From Montifringilla adamsi (Eukaryota > Chordata > Aves > Passeriformes > Passeridae): a DNA stretch of 64,000 nucleotides. The position numbers and the translations under genes were made by a program. Shown here piece by piece: positions 33,916 through 46,400 of the stretch (position 1 is the first letter of the stretch; each line of letters opens with the position of its first letter). The stretch spans positions 12,029,049 to 12,093,048 of the forward strand of contig JAGGNK010006448.1 in NCBI GenBank assembly GCA_017590115.1, in the 5' to 3' direction. Under the pieces are notes generated by a model. It did not search any database and had not been told where the DNA came from. It saw nothing but the letters and a program-made list of their open reading frames with translations.

Positions 33916-35655
33916 TCCTTGTATTTTCTGTATTCTGTCCATTTTGATTTGATTAAAAACTTCATCCAGAGCTGATGAGGGTGCCCAGTAATTGGAAACA
34001 ACATTGCCAACTGTATTCAGTTCAGGAAAGTATTTCCTGACAAAATGCTCCTCTGGTACAAATTAATTAGCAATAAGTAAAAATCAAATATAATTTATTT
34101 TTGACAAATGGATGGATGTTGTGATCTAAGTTATGAGCTTGATAAAGAACAATAGCAATGGAGGGGGGTTTTCTCTTCACTTTTCTTAGTGGGGTACACA
34201 CTGGCAATCAGTAATACTCAGTATTTGATAAGATACAGCTCTTGCTATGGCAAGAGAATAGTGCTTATTTAAATGTATAATGAAATGTTCAATATATAAA
34301 AAAGACCAAATAAAAACTTGTTCAATATATGATATAATTAATATGCAGAACTACTTCTATAGCACTGAGACTGCAAAGGGTTAAAGAAAGATTGTTTGTT
34401 ATATCAGCTGTTCAATTGATGAGTGTTTTGAAGGCTTTCAGCACCACAAAAAAGGAGTTAGTGTTAAAAGAACTTCAAATACAATTAGTGTTGCAGAGAT
34501 TTATAAATGAACAGTTGAGCTAATGCTAACAGGATTATTCTAGCTAATTGGCACTGATCAGCAGTTACATTTTAGTCATGCCAGTATCACTAAAATACCC
34601 TATTTTCAGTAATGATGGGTGCTTGGTAATCTCTTGTTTTCATGTCATGCATGCCCTAAGGAGCAAGAAACCTGAGGCTGGCACATCTTAAATGCTTTTA
34701 GTTGTATGGATCATATAGAAGGCTGGCACATACTGCTAATTGCATGTTTTTGGTTTGCCCATTCATTCTGTAGATCAGTTCCAAGGGAACTTTTGCTGAT
34801 GGGCTCTTCCAGTCCCATTAGCTTAGTAATATCCTTCTGTTTTGCCAAAGAAGATACCTAGAGAGAGACAACACAAATTCACTGGGCTGTTCTGAACAGC
34901 TAAAAAATTGCCAATGTATGACATGCTCTTTTCAAATAACTGAACAGCTAGAAAACTTTAAACTTTTCCCTCCTAGCAAATGCTTTCTCTGTCCCTCTGC
35001 ACACTTCTCCCCGCCCCCTTTTTTTTCTTTCTAGATACTGCAGAAAGTTTTTTTATGCTGTAAAATACTTTGATTGGCTATAATATCTTGTTATCAGTCT
35101 TCCACAGGTATCAGTCTAAGTGGATCACCAACCTTTGGTCAATGTTTTTGTTGCTTGACCAAGGAATCACTAGACTACATCTTCTATCCCAAGTTACCTC
35201 CAGTAGCATTGTGTCCTTGCTGTTCACCTTGTGCTTTATTCTCCATCAAACGACATCTATTTTTCTGAGCGCAGGAAGAATTATTTTGAAACTGCTGGAA
35301 ACTGTGCTTGTTGCTCTGTCTGGCCCATAGCAGTGTAGTCATCTCTTCCTTTGGCAGGCACCATCTTGATCGTTCTCATTTAAGAAAGAAATTTCTAGCT
35401 TCCACTGACTGTTTGAATGTACTAGTGTCCCACTCAGGTGTCTTAAACATAATTCCTGTTTTGCTGTAAAACCTGTAGAAAGAACTTGTGGTTTTTTTGC
35501 TAATTGTGGTCAGACATTTAGAACTGCAAGTTTCTTTTCTTTATAGGGAGGTCAGTTAATATGTCTGGATTTTGAGTCCAGTTGTTTAGGGTTTCAGTTC
35601 TCTGATGGCCAACACATTTTTCTTCTCACATTGGAAGTAAAAAGTACTGAGTTAA
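33916..35655. other. Immediate downstream flank
   Basis: AT-rich flank with no gene recognised. A further AATAAA at 34309-34314 could support a longer RAP2A transcript. The motif aggctggcacat occurs twice near 34675 and 34722. Confidence 0.5.
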
Positions 35656-36012
35656 GAGTCATAGGCTCATAGAATGATTCAGACAGAAAGGGGTGTTCAA
35701 AGTTCATCTAGCTCCAATCCCTGTGCCATGGGCAGGGATGCCTTCCACTAGACTGGATTGCTCAAAGCCTGGCCTTGAACACTTCCAGAGACAGGGCATC
35801 CTGTGCAGCCCATTCCAGTGCCTCACCACTCTCACAGTGAAAAAATTTCTTCCTTAGAATCTAAACCTGCCCTCTTTCAGTTTGAAGCCATTCCCCCTTG
35901 TCCTGTCACTACAGGCTCTTGTCAAAGGTTCCTCTCCAGCTCTCTTGCAAGCCCCTTTTAGACACTGGAAGACTGCCAGAAAGATCCCTGGAGCCTTCTC
36001 TTCTCCAAGCTG
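35656..36012 (-). mobile_element. CR1 LINE 3' fragment, antisense orientation
   Basis: The plus strand reads as the reverse complement of an avian CR1 3' end. In order it shows ATAGGCTCATAGAATG-like terminal repeats, 'ccatgggcagggatgcctt', CCACTAGACTGG, GCCTTGAACACTTCCAGAGA, TTCCAGTGCCTCACCACTCT, CCCTTGTCCTGTCACTACA and CTGGAGCCTTCTCTTCTCCA. The last 350 bp or so of the element are present with no reverse-transcriptase ORF. It shows fewer changes than the intronic copy, suggesting a younger insertion. This is the best single marker that the genome is avian. Confidence 0.93.
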
Positions 36013-39000
36013 TGGGTTGCATTTACAGGCTGGATTGCAAGTGGGTGGAAGAAAACGCCGTGTTGATGTGAGCCAGGCGCTGTGCGATGCTGGAGCTGCT
36101 AAAGGCACATCTTCATTCCACTCTGCTGGAACAGTTTTTCTGTGTACTTTCAAGCAGATGCTTTGTGGTCTGACTGGAATATGAAATAGTCTGTGGGGCA
36201 CTGAGAATTTATTTCAAGTTCTTCATGGTGCAGTGACCACGTATGTAGACAACCAGACAGCCATGTAGGAGTCTCACTGAAGAATGGAACAGTGAGCTGG
36301 CAGAAGTGGAGGAGAATGGGGGTAGATCTAGGTTATAGAGGTAAGTTTATAAACCTCAAAGACTGCTAAAGAAAAATATGTAGGTACACTGAGTGTTATG
36401 TTGAATGGTAGAAATACGAGTATTAAGATTAGGGATGTTCTTGCACAAAAGTGCTTATTAGGTAGATCAGAGAACTGAATCTGAAGTGTAGCCTTCTACA
36501 AGACATTTCATTGAAATAAGTGTAAAGCTGCTCCTTGAGATGTTGTATGGAAAGATTCTGAATTTTTTCTTACTTTACAATCCTTGTACAGTTTAATAAC
36601 CAAAAGACATTAACTTCAAACATCATCCCCAAATACTTGAGACATGGCACCTTAGCTTTCTAGTTGTACAACGCAGTTTAGGAAAACAAAATATGTTTTC
36701 ATCCTACAGCCAAGAATCTCTCTAGATCACAGCTCTTTTGGTTATTACATAGGCTTCTTTTTGCTATTCACCCTTTGTTCTTCCAGATGGAATAATCAAA
36801 CTGAATACAGGTTGCCTGGCACTTTCCAATATGACACAAGGTGATTTTTTTTTTTTCCTGCTTTCCAAACTAATTAGTAGAGCTCCAGTTTTTTCAGGAT
36901 GATCTCTCTGTCCCAGATTTGGGGGTGGTTGTTTGTTCTCTATTTTTTAATGGTTCACCTATTTCTAAGGATAAAACAATTGAAGATGCACCATTCTGCA
37001 TGTGCTAAATTCTTGAAAATATTCTGTCAAAACCTGGCACCATTCTGGTTTGAACCACTGGGAAATGACCCAAAACACCACAATATTGGTGCATGGGTCT
37101 AAACTTGCCCAAATTATAAGCCTCTGAAAATATAAGGAGGGAGAAATGTCTACATCCAGACTCTTCAACTGGATTGGATATGCTTTTGCTCTTTGTATTT
37201 CATATATAGTAACTGCTGGGTGCAAGGCACAGTCCTTGTCTGTACACACTGGCTTAGAGCTGAGAAACAGAGTGGGAAAGAGTAGGATGAGACTTCAGCA
37301 GGGAGGATTTCCAACTGTAGATCTTAATGTTTCTTGTTTAAAGAATAAAAATCAGCTTTGCTGGCAGTGAAGTCATCTAGGAGCAGATTCAGAGGCAGAC
37401 TTCATTAACACCAGTAGTGGAGGACTGGTCTGAACACAGGAACCTCATAACCTGCCTGATGGCATGTCACTGATACAGAGACACAACAAAAACTTTCCAG
37501 AAGTGCTAGTGTGATTTTGCCTAGAAGTCCTTGCCTAAGTAAGGCAAAAATAAGTTAACCTTTATAGTATTTGCAGTGTGGGATTTTAAACACAGAAACA
37601 CAAACAATTGATTAACGCAAAGAAGATAAGATTCCACACACCAGAATAAATGATACATAAGTGTCCTATTGGTAGAGAGTAAATGGATGAGGACACTCAA
37701 TGCTATGTGAATTAAGGTGCTTCTCAAATTCTCCATGAAGCCTCAAGACTTGTAACAGATGGTGCTCAAACTGGGCTGGATTCCTTCTAGGCTTTTCTAT
37801 TTCTCTAACTGGTTTTTAGGTAAAGTTTATTTTTTCCTATGTGGTCCTCTTGAAATTTTTTTGGGGGCAAGACAACATTTAAATGCAGTATTGATGTAAC
37901 ATTTATCTTAGTGTTTTAAGATGGAGGAAGAACACTAAGACTCTTCTAGTTCTGCCTAATTTTTCAGGAAAAGATACACTGTGAAGATTCAAGGATTCAT
38001 AAGAGTTGGCACCCCTTTATTAGGGGAACTCAATCAACCTTTCTTGACGAAGGTGCTATTTGTGGTTACTTCTAGGAACGTGCTTATTCAAGCAGTCAGA
38101 GATCATGAAGAGTGGGTGGGCACTTACAGCATGTTGTCTACTTGTTCCCCTTTTCAACCAGGGAATGCTGTGCTTGGTAGTTCACTGAGATAATGCCTAA
38201 TCTCTGCATTTAAAGTTAACCCATCAGGTGGATATCCTTAATCCAGAAAGACAGCATCCACCTGCAAATAAGCTCTCCGTAATATCTGTGGACAGGGGAC
38301 TATCATTTCTGCATCAGATCTAAAGCAAAATGCTTGCTTTCCTTGCCATTTTTCATGGCTACAGGAAATCTGAAGAGCAATAAACTTTGCTTTCTTCCCA
38401 ATAGGGGAGGTATCCCCAGTTTCAGAGCTCTTTGATTCATCCAGAAGCATACACTGATAAAAAACCTTATATTTGTCAGTATGGAGGAAGTATAGTGACT
38501 GGGAAGTGACACTGCTCATAAAGGCTCTTCACTCCAGGGAAGTCACCTCTGCCGTTGGGTGAACATCATGTACTCATGTTCACATTTTTTCTATGTGGAA
38601 AACAATTTGGTTCGTGTAAGACAAGAGAGATTCTTCCTCCTTTATTCCCTTTTTGTCTGGTTTGTTTTTTTTTTTTTCCTAATCTTGTATAGGTTTTGCA
38701 CAAAGCAACCACTGTGTGCCCTTGAATCAATAGTTCATGGCAGAAGCTGTGTCTCCCCTGCTCTCTGGAGACATTCTGACTCAGAAATGTACACAGCCTA
38801 TGCATCACTGCAGCTATAAACCTAGTTTCCTTGTTTATAAGTGGGGGAGTTTTCCGATAAATTATGAAAACCACACTTTCGAAAAGTTCACAATGCTGCT
38901 CCTTGTTAAAGTTTTCTCATTTGTTCCAGATTTTGGCATGTTTGTCAAAAGTTTTAAATCACACCAATGAACAAAAAACACCAAACAGTAAAAACCAAGC

Positions 39001-42000
39001 AAACAAAATAAAAAAAACAGTACAAACCAAATTCAGGTTTCCTCATCTTGCTATCTTCAACAATAACAACAAAAAAAGTTTCAGCTACTATTTGTCACCT
39101 TTATGTGTCTAGAAACCTATAAATGCAAATTAAAAGGAGGGAAAAGGGAAGACTTGGGGAGGGGAAGAACTCTTACAGCTCACTGAGCTTGGATGGCAAT
39201 ATCAAAGTAATACTTGAAATTCCCTGATCAAGTATAAAAAGGAGATGGTGGCAGCGTCTTGGGACTCAACGGCAGCAATGAAAAGAAAAGTTCTAGAAAA
39301 AGAGAGTTCCCTGCTCTCTACCCATCCATACAAGTGTCCCTGTAAGGAAGTGCTTGAATGAACAGTGTCTGCCACATCATGTGAGCAGCCTGCTCCTGCA
39401 CTGGAGCTGTGAGTGCCGAGAAAGCTGGATTAGCATTGCAGCAGCTGCTACATTCACCTTCTTTAGCAAAGCTTCCCTGCAGACCACAGCTGGGACTTAG
39501 TGCATTTAGAGACATGCAGCTTCTTTAACTGATCATGTAATTGCTCCTAAACCTGCATTTTCCTTGAAAAACCACCTTCAGGTGGTGTCCATCACAGAGG
39601 AAGGGTAGGGGAGCTGTCTTTCTCTTCCGTGTGTTAGTTAGGAACTGCAGCACCAGATCATGCTGAACACTTGTTCTGCCTTCAGGAACCACCACGGAGG
39701 ATGTTTCCAGATAAGCTGGGCTAATCAGGCCAGCATGATTTCAGAGGCTGATGCTCTGCCACCCTGTGAGAGGGGTATGGCCTATGCCTCCCCCTGACCA
39801 GCTGTGTGTCAGCATGGATACTCTGCTACTGGATTTCTGCATCAGCAGTCTTAACCAGTTTTCTGCCACATCACCCAATATGGGCAGTAATTGACTGACC
39901 CAGAGATCATTTGGTAGCTCTTTCTGCTCTGTGTGAGAAATAATCTTTGAGATCAGCCCTCTTAGACTAATTAAGCAGAGATCCCCTCTAATCCCCTTAG
40001 AGCAGGCCTCCCATTGCCTTGGCTTTGTGTGGACAGACTCCAGAAAAGCTCTGGCTAGTGCCTGATGGCTGAGGCAAACACGGCTGAGACAAACATTCTG
40101 CCAAAGGTGTATTGAGGGGCAATTCAGCATCCTTGCTGTCCGCACGTTTGGATCCATACATTTCTCTGAGTGGCACCAAGAGCAAAGCAGCTCAATGCCC
40201 CAGGTGCTTGTGTGGGTTTCCAGCACAGTGAAATGCCCTCTGTGCTGCACTGTGGGTGCATTGCTACCCCAGTTTCTCCAGGATGTGCTTCCTGCACATG
40301 CCCTGACAACATCCTTAGCCCATGTGCTGCAGACACACCAGGCACAGGGTGGCTGGCCCTGGTCCTTGGTGTGCCTGCCCTGCCTCTGAGGCACAGCTGA
40401 AGTGCTTGGGGCTGCAAACATTATGTCACAGCCCCAGGGGATCCCACCCAGAGGGATTCACCAAGTGGGATGCAGAACTCAGTTCTCTACTCAGAGATTT
40501 TCAGGGTGTGCGGAGAGGATCTGGCCACCTGCAAGTCACTGAAGGTGGAGGAAGTGACAGGAGTCCTTGTGTCAGGGCACGTAGGATGTTTTCCCTTTCA
40601 CTACCAACACACCTAAGGTTTTTCAAAGAATGGGGTATTTCTTACCTGTCCATTTACCTGTCCAATTCTCAGTAAGCAGAACTTACTGTCACTGGCAAAA
40701 CACTCAATAATGGCTCTTCATACTAATACTGACCAAAGCAACAACAAGACAGCACAGAAGTTTTTTCTGTAGTTAGCTAAATAGTCATGGAAACTGGTAA
40801 ATTGGAGGCTCCTACAGAAAAGCTAAATAAAAATCAAATTAAACTTGGCAAGGCTGCTCATCTAGGGATTATAGTACAATAGCATTTGAAATAAAACCAG
40901 TGATATTGAATTAAAGTGAAGTTTCCAGCTAAGACTTATTTATTTTTCCAACTTCTGTTTTCTGCACAACTATTTAAAAATACTTTGGAAAAGATGAGCA
41001 GTCGCATTTTCCTCAGCTGAGTGCCTCAAGGATGAGTTAGATTCAGGAGCTTAGAGTCAGAGGATCTCAAATGACCGGTCCTTCCCAGCTTTTTCCTATT
41101 GAAGCAAGGAGACACCTTTGCACATGTGCCATCTTATAATCTGGGAATAAGGAATCCTTTCCTCTGCTGATACTTAAAAGACCCTTTACTAGTAGTTTAT
41201 CCAAATGTGCACATAAGCTTTATCAAGAGTCTTTTGTTTTAATGATCTAACAATCTCTTGTGGTGAAATAACGGATTTTTTTGCCTTCTCTTTGTGGAGT
41301 TTATAGTCTATATTTATATCATGCTCTGAGGCAATGAGCTTTATACTCTAGAGTGAAATGTATGCATTATATCCTCATTTCATGCTTGTGGAAAGAAAGT
41401 TGTAGAAACATATTCATCCAAAGGAGTGTTCCATGGCACAACAGATCCCAAAATTCCCCCCACTGAGAGTTATTCTGTTAGTAAAAATAACTGACAAAAA
41501 AAAAAAATTAAACACTGAAACTAAATAAACTTGGAAGACCATTGGTTTTGAAACCATCCTGCTTCTAAGTGCATCAGCATATACCTAATGTAAAGCAACA
41601 AGGGAGGAAATGAAGTTGGCACTATTTCTGTTTGTTAGAAAAACTTGGAGCTTCAATCTTTCTTCTTCCTGTGTTTAAAAATCCCGATGCAGTAAGAAGT
41701 GGCTCTGTAGATCTTGATGTACTTAGAAAAGTAGTCTGGGTAAACATAAACTCTACTCTAGTCCTGTTAGTGCCAGAGAATATGTGGCCAAAGAGACAAA
41801 AAGCATTTCAAGTGCTCGAATGGGGAATCTCCTGGAAAGGGACAGCCTGAATAGAACTGGCCTTTGTGATTCTGGGGAAACATGAGGTCAGGCTTAGTAA
41901 ATTGGCAGGAATTATTTAAAAGAGCTGTTACAAATGTAGAAGGGTACATTTTTGTGCATTAGCATGTTTCTGCTCACAATTTAAATGGTCAAAGGGAATA

Positions 42001-43089
42001 AAAGATGTTTTTTGGGGGTTCTCTTTGCATTCTGGCTGGGTGGATTCAAAAGAGGGAAGCGAGGACGGAACTACTCTCTTGCACACATCTTGGTTGTAGA
42101 TGCTGAATTCTTTTCCTGATCTTTAAGTTGTGGGGGAGAAGAAAAAACCAGAGCAATGCTTTATGAACCTGATGTCACAGACTGCCTGTGTAGAAGCAAG
42201 CTCACCAGTCTGTTTGGCAGTGTGTGGTGAATAATGAGCCTTCTGGGGACTCTCCAGCACCTACCAAGGCAGGCAGATCTTCCCACAGCCAATATTTAAG
42301 CAACCACTGCGGTGCACTCCAGCTTATGAGTGCATGGGATACCCAGAATGGACTGAGGAAAGAGTGATTCCACAGACAGATTCCTGTTGTCATGCAAATC
42401 CCAGGAGAAATAGGAGAGAAGTTTGTACTAACAGTAACTGCTTTTACTGATAGAGAAATTTGCAGGGGGAGAGGGAGCAATATAAAAACAGCTACAGGAG
42501 ATAAGTCAGTATGCAAAAGTCCCCCACATAAACAATGCCAATCCGATGACATCCATTAAAAAAAGAGAGCTAAGTAGCCATTCTTTTCTAAAGAGGAAAG
42601 CAAAAGTGATAGCAGAAATGCCTCTTCTCACTATCAAAATTGCCTGTGTCTGAGAGCCGCTCTGAAGGGCCCTTGTGAGGTGATTTGAACTGGCAGTCTC
42701 TGCTGGCACGTACCTACTGGGAAATGCTTTCTTAGAGCTGCTAAAAACAATTTTTAAACCCTCCCCATATTTTCAGGCCGAAGCTAGCTGATATCCCCCA
42801 GTAAATTAATTTGCCTAAAATGACCTCAAAGGGAGGAAAACAAAAGGAAATTCAGTCTTGTTTCAGACTCGCACGCCTTTAGAGTTGGCCAAGCAGGAGG
42901 AATGCAGACACCAAAGAGTCTTTCCACATGAACCTGTCAGAGAGTTCAGCACTGTCAATTCAGGGCTGGCATTGATGCCTCAGGTTTTAGCTTTTATATT
43001 TTTCAGATTCTGTACTGCTTTAGTGGGTCTAGGCTTCATATTAGGGGACAGTAAGCTCTCTTCACAGAGTAGGTAGAAAAAACAATTCC
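36013..43089. other. Intergenic DNA, no gene recognised
   Basis: AT-rich to mid-GC intergenic sequence with low-complexity runs (T11-type run near 38668, A-rich runs near 38990-39075). A 226-codon minus-strand open frame (39741-40421) lacks any domain and is treated as chance. No RNA gene or mobile element recognised, though old degraded repeats could be missed. Confidence 0.5.
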
Positions 43090-43428
43090 TTCTCTAGCTG
43101 GGGACCAAGGACAAATGATCCAAATTTCAGGCCCAAGAGCATAAACAATGTTGGACTAAAGAGAGAAAAACAAGAAGGATGTGACTTCATGGGCTAAATC
43201 TGTAATTGGACAATTTACTCCATTATGCTAATGGACCAAAACTTATACAAGTGTGAGACCCCATGACCAGTCATCCTTTTTGTGATCATTTTGGGTTCAC
43301 CTGGGCTGTAGCCCTGGCTGGGCTCTTCTGCTGCCCAAGGGGGATCCATTGAGGCCTCCTGATAAATTCCTGCTTTATTCTTCAGCTCTGTCTAGTTTCT
43401 GTTCCAGGTCAACCTTCACAAGTCATCA
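43090..43428 (+). mobile_element. Solo LTR, avian endogenous retrovirus (ERVK-like)
   Basis: The stretch resembles a family of avian ERVK-type LTRs. It has an 'agagcataaacaatgttgga' segment, then TAATTGGACAATTTACTCC, an ACTTATACAAGTGTGA core promoter-like region, a GATAAA polyadenylation-like hexamer at 43371-43376 within TAAATTCCTGCTTTATTC, and AGCTCTGTCTAGTTTCTGTTC before a CATCA end at 43426-43428. No gag, pol or env sequence flanks it, so it is a recombined solo LTR. The left edge is uncertain and no clean target-site duplication was seen. Family assignment is from memory of avian LTR texture, not a search. Confidence 0.6.
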
Positions 43429-46400
43429 GTGTGAGGTGGCTGACACTCCTGAGGAAGGGTTTGGCCCTGGCCTGAGTGGACAAGATGGAGTGACAAGGCA
43501 AAGGAAACACCCAAGGGATTGAAGGTCCAGCTGGGGGGTTTGGGCCAGCACCACAGCAGAGCCAGTGCCCCTGTGGGGGCTGCTGGCCACCTCTGCTGGC
43601 AACAGATCCATCATGGACCAGAGCCCTGGGCTCAGGGCCTCCTCCCCAGGACTGGCTGTTTGCTGAGCTGCACACAGGCACTTGTCCCTGCTAATGGAAA
43701 AACGGTGACAACCAGTCCTCTGCCCCCATCCACACCAGCGCTCGGTTCCTTGTGGAACACACACTAGAACACTTCCTTGGGATGAGAGCCTCGGCTGCCA
43801 AAGGGTACTTTTGTTTGTAACCTCTCAAATGAAGGCTGTGGTCAGGGAGGCTCTTGTACCTGCATCACAGCCACACGCTCATTTTGCAAAGCGTGCCTCT
43901 GTGTCTTTGCCTTCTTCGTCTTTATCACTGAGGAGAGATCTTTGCTCTTTGAGGGAGAAAATGGGTACAAGCTCCTCCGAGGCCACATGCAAAACCTGTG
44001 CTCACTGCCTGTCATGCAGGCAAAAATTATTAGGAATTTGCAAACTGCAAAGCATGGCCCCCCTGCCTGATGTCCTTCAAACGCAATCAATGAGGGCAGC
44101 CTTACATGGGTGGCAGTAGCTGAGTTTTATACTTCACTGCGCTCTTTTTCTCCTCATATTTTTGGGCTAAAAGCAGTTTTAGTCAAAGCCCTCACAGCCT
44201 CTGGCACTATCCCTTTAGTAGACAGGTGGTGAGTTTTAGTGACAACATGCGCTCCTTTCTCCACCCAGTAACTTTTGAATAAGCTCTTCCAGCCCAGGAG
44301 ATGGTCGTTTAATGTTTGCTGTGAGCATTGCCAGTGCTAATTGAGATTCTCAGCACTCACGCCCTGTTGATGGGATGCAAGGTCACGGGGTGTATCTATT
44401 CCCTGATTGAGCGTGGCTTTTGGAAGAAACTTCTTCTCGCCAGTGCTTGACATGAATTTGAAATTCACTTCCAGTGCCTGTTCTGCAGCCATTTGAAACT
44501 CAGTGTTTTGCAGACTCTCCTGCAAATGTTGGTTTCTGGGTAGCAAAGGTGATTAAAGCCTTTGCAGGCTGTCTTCCTTTCTGCAAGCCTCTTCTATGGC
44601 CATGGGAAGGGTAGTTATCGAGCCTCTGCCTCCTGGAGCTACCCTGGACATTCTTGAACTCAGATCAAGTGATTGCCACATCTTCAAGGCTGGCTGTTGA
44701 CTGTTTGCTCAGCCGCAATCATAGGAACTAGTACTGCTAGAGCCAGAAGGGAGGTACACTCAAGTGCTTCCATGAAATTTCACCCTATTCACACCACAGG
44801 AACCTACTAAGTTTATCTTCCCACAACTCCTTTCTCTGCTCAGGAGAGCAGAGAACTGAGGCAGGAGACAAAGGAGGAAGGAGAAAGTAACCATTTTAAT
44901 GCAACAAGAGGTGAGGAATTGGGTATGCTCTCCTTCCAAACTGGCAGCAATGATTAATAGAGCTGTTAACGACCTGGAACAGCAGCGTGGGTGCAGAACT
45001 GGCTGGTAGCAAAATATACAGCTACTTTCATAGATACCAGGGAAGTCCTAACTGGGAAAACTAGATGCATAGCACAGCAGTGCTTTCCAAGCTACTTGTG
45101 GAAAGGGATGATTTGAAAGTTTTCATTACATACAGACCATATGACCTAGAGTAACTCCAGTCACCTTGATCCAGGCATTATTGCACTTCATTGTGTTCAA
45201 TAACCTGGACTCAAAATAGACACCAAATCTGAAAATTGACAAAAATGCGGAGCTTTTTTATAAAATTATTGTACTCCCACTTGAAAGATTGTAGAGCGTT
45301 ATTAGCCTGCCATTTCACATCATACATCAGCAGCAGCAAAGTGAGCCAGAGACAAGAATGAAAAGGATTAGCGATACACAAAACTTCTGCAGTCAGCAGT
45401 GGGGAAAAGAGAACTGCTCAAGACAGAGATGAGTCTAATATGATGGGACTAAGAGGTGAAGATGTAACAACTGGTGAGTAGCACAGCGCATGCAGATCCA
45501 GCGGAGTCCATGCACCAGTTGTCTCATACAACTCCACAAGGGAAAACATCTGAAGACAGCACAAGTACAAGGCAGTAGAGTTTATTGCATGAGATAACCA
45601 CGATGAAGGAATTGATAGTGCTGAAACTGATACAACACTTAAATGCATAGTGATGGGAGGGAATAAAAGCACAGCAGCAGCCATAATGCTCCAGAACTAC
45701 CCAAACCAACGTCTTGAATTTTCAGTAGCCACTGCTGGACATAGGGGAAAAGACAAAGTGCCTCAAATGTTCAGCCTTGGGAGGGATGGTCCAGTGGAGT
45801 CAGTGAAATGTTTTTATATGTTTGTGCCAGGAGTAGCATTTGCTCTTTCTGGTGACCTCCTCACTCAGTGGCACTGACAGTGCAGGAATGGTACAAACGT
45901 GATGAACACAACCTGAAGGAGAACAAAGGCCTTTCCAGGAGCACCATCCATGCTGGATCTGGATCCTTTAAGAAAAAGCAAAAAGCAGTAAAGCTGAAAA
46001 CCCTCGCTCATTCTGGAAACACTGTTGATACTTTGCATTTAATCCTGCCATTATTAATGACTGAAATACTCTGGCAGCTGGTGGGTATCTGGCAACCTGC
46101 ATGTCTGAGTCAGATCTCTATGGAGCACCTGCTCCAAGCTGGCTCCGGCACCAAAGCACTCTCCTTGTTGGAAACCTCCATGGAAGAGCCAGCCAGAGGT
46201 CAGACTGCAGGTCTGCTGGCTAAGACAGAAGTTTCTTGCAAGCAGGTTGGCACAGTGCTGGCCATGTGCGATGTGCCCGTCCTCACACAGCCCTCACAGC
46301 CCGCAGCACCCTCAGCAATGCTCGGGTGGGGATCCACAGGCAGTGGCAGCTGAGACAGAGGGTAGAGGTTTCCTGGGGCCCTGACACAACCGCCTCAGTC

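Noticed and set aside
45868..46353. 161-codon plus-strand open frame
   Set aside because: No domain recognised and no splice or poly(A) context; likely chance in mid-GC DNA.
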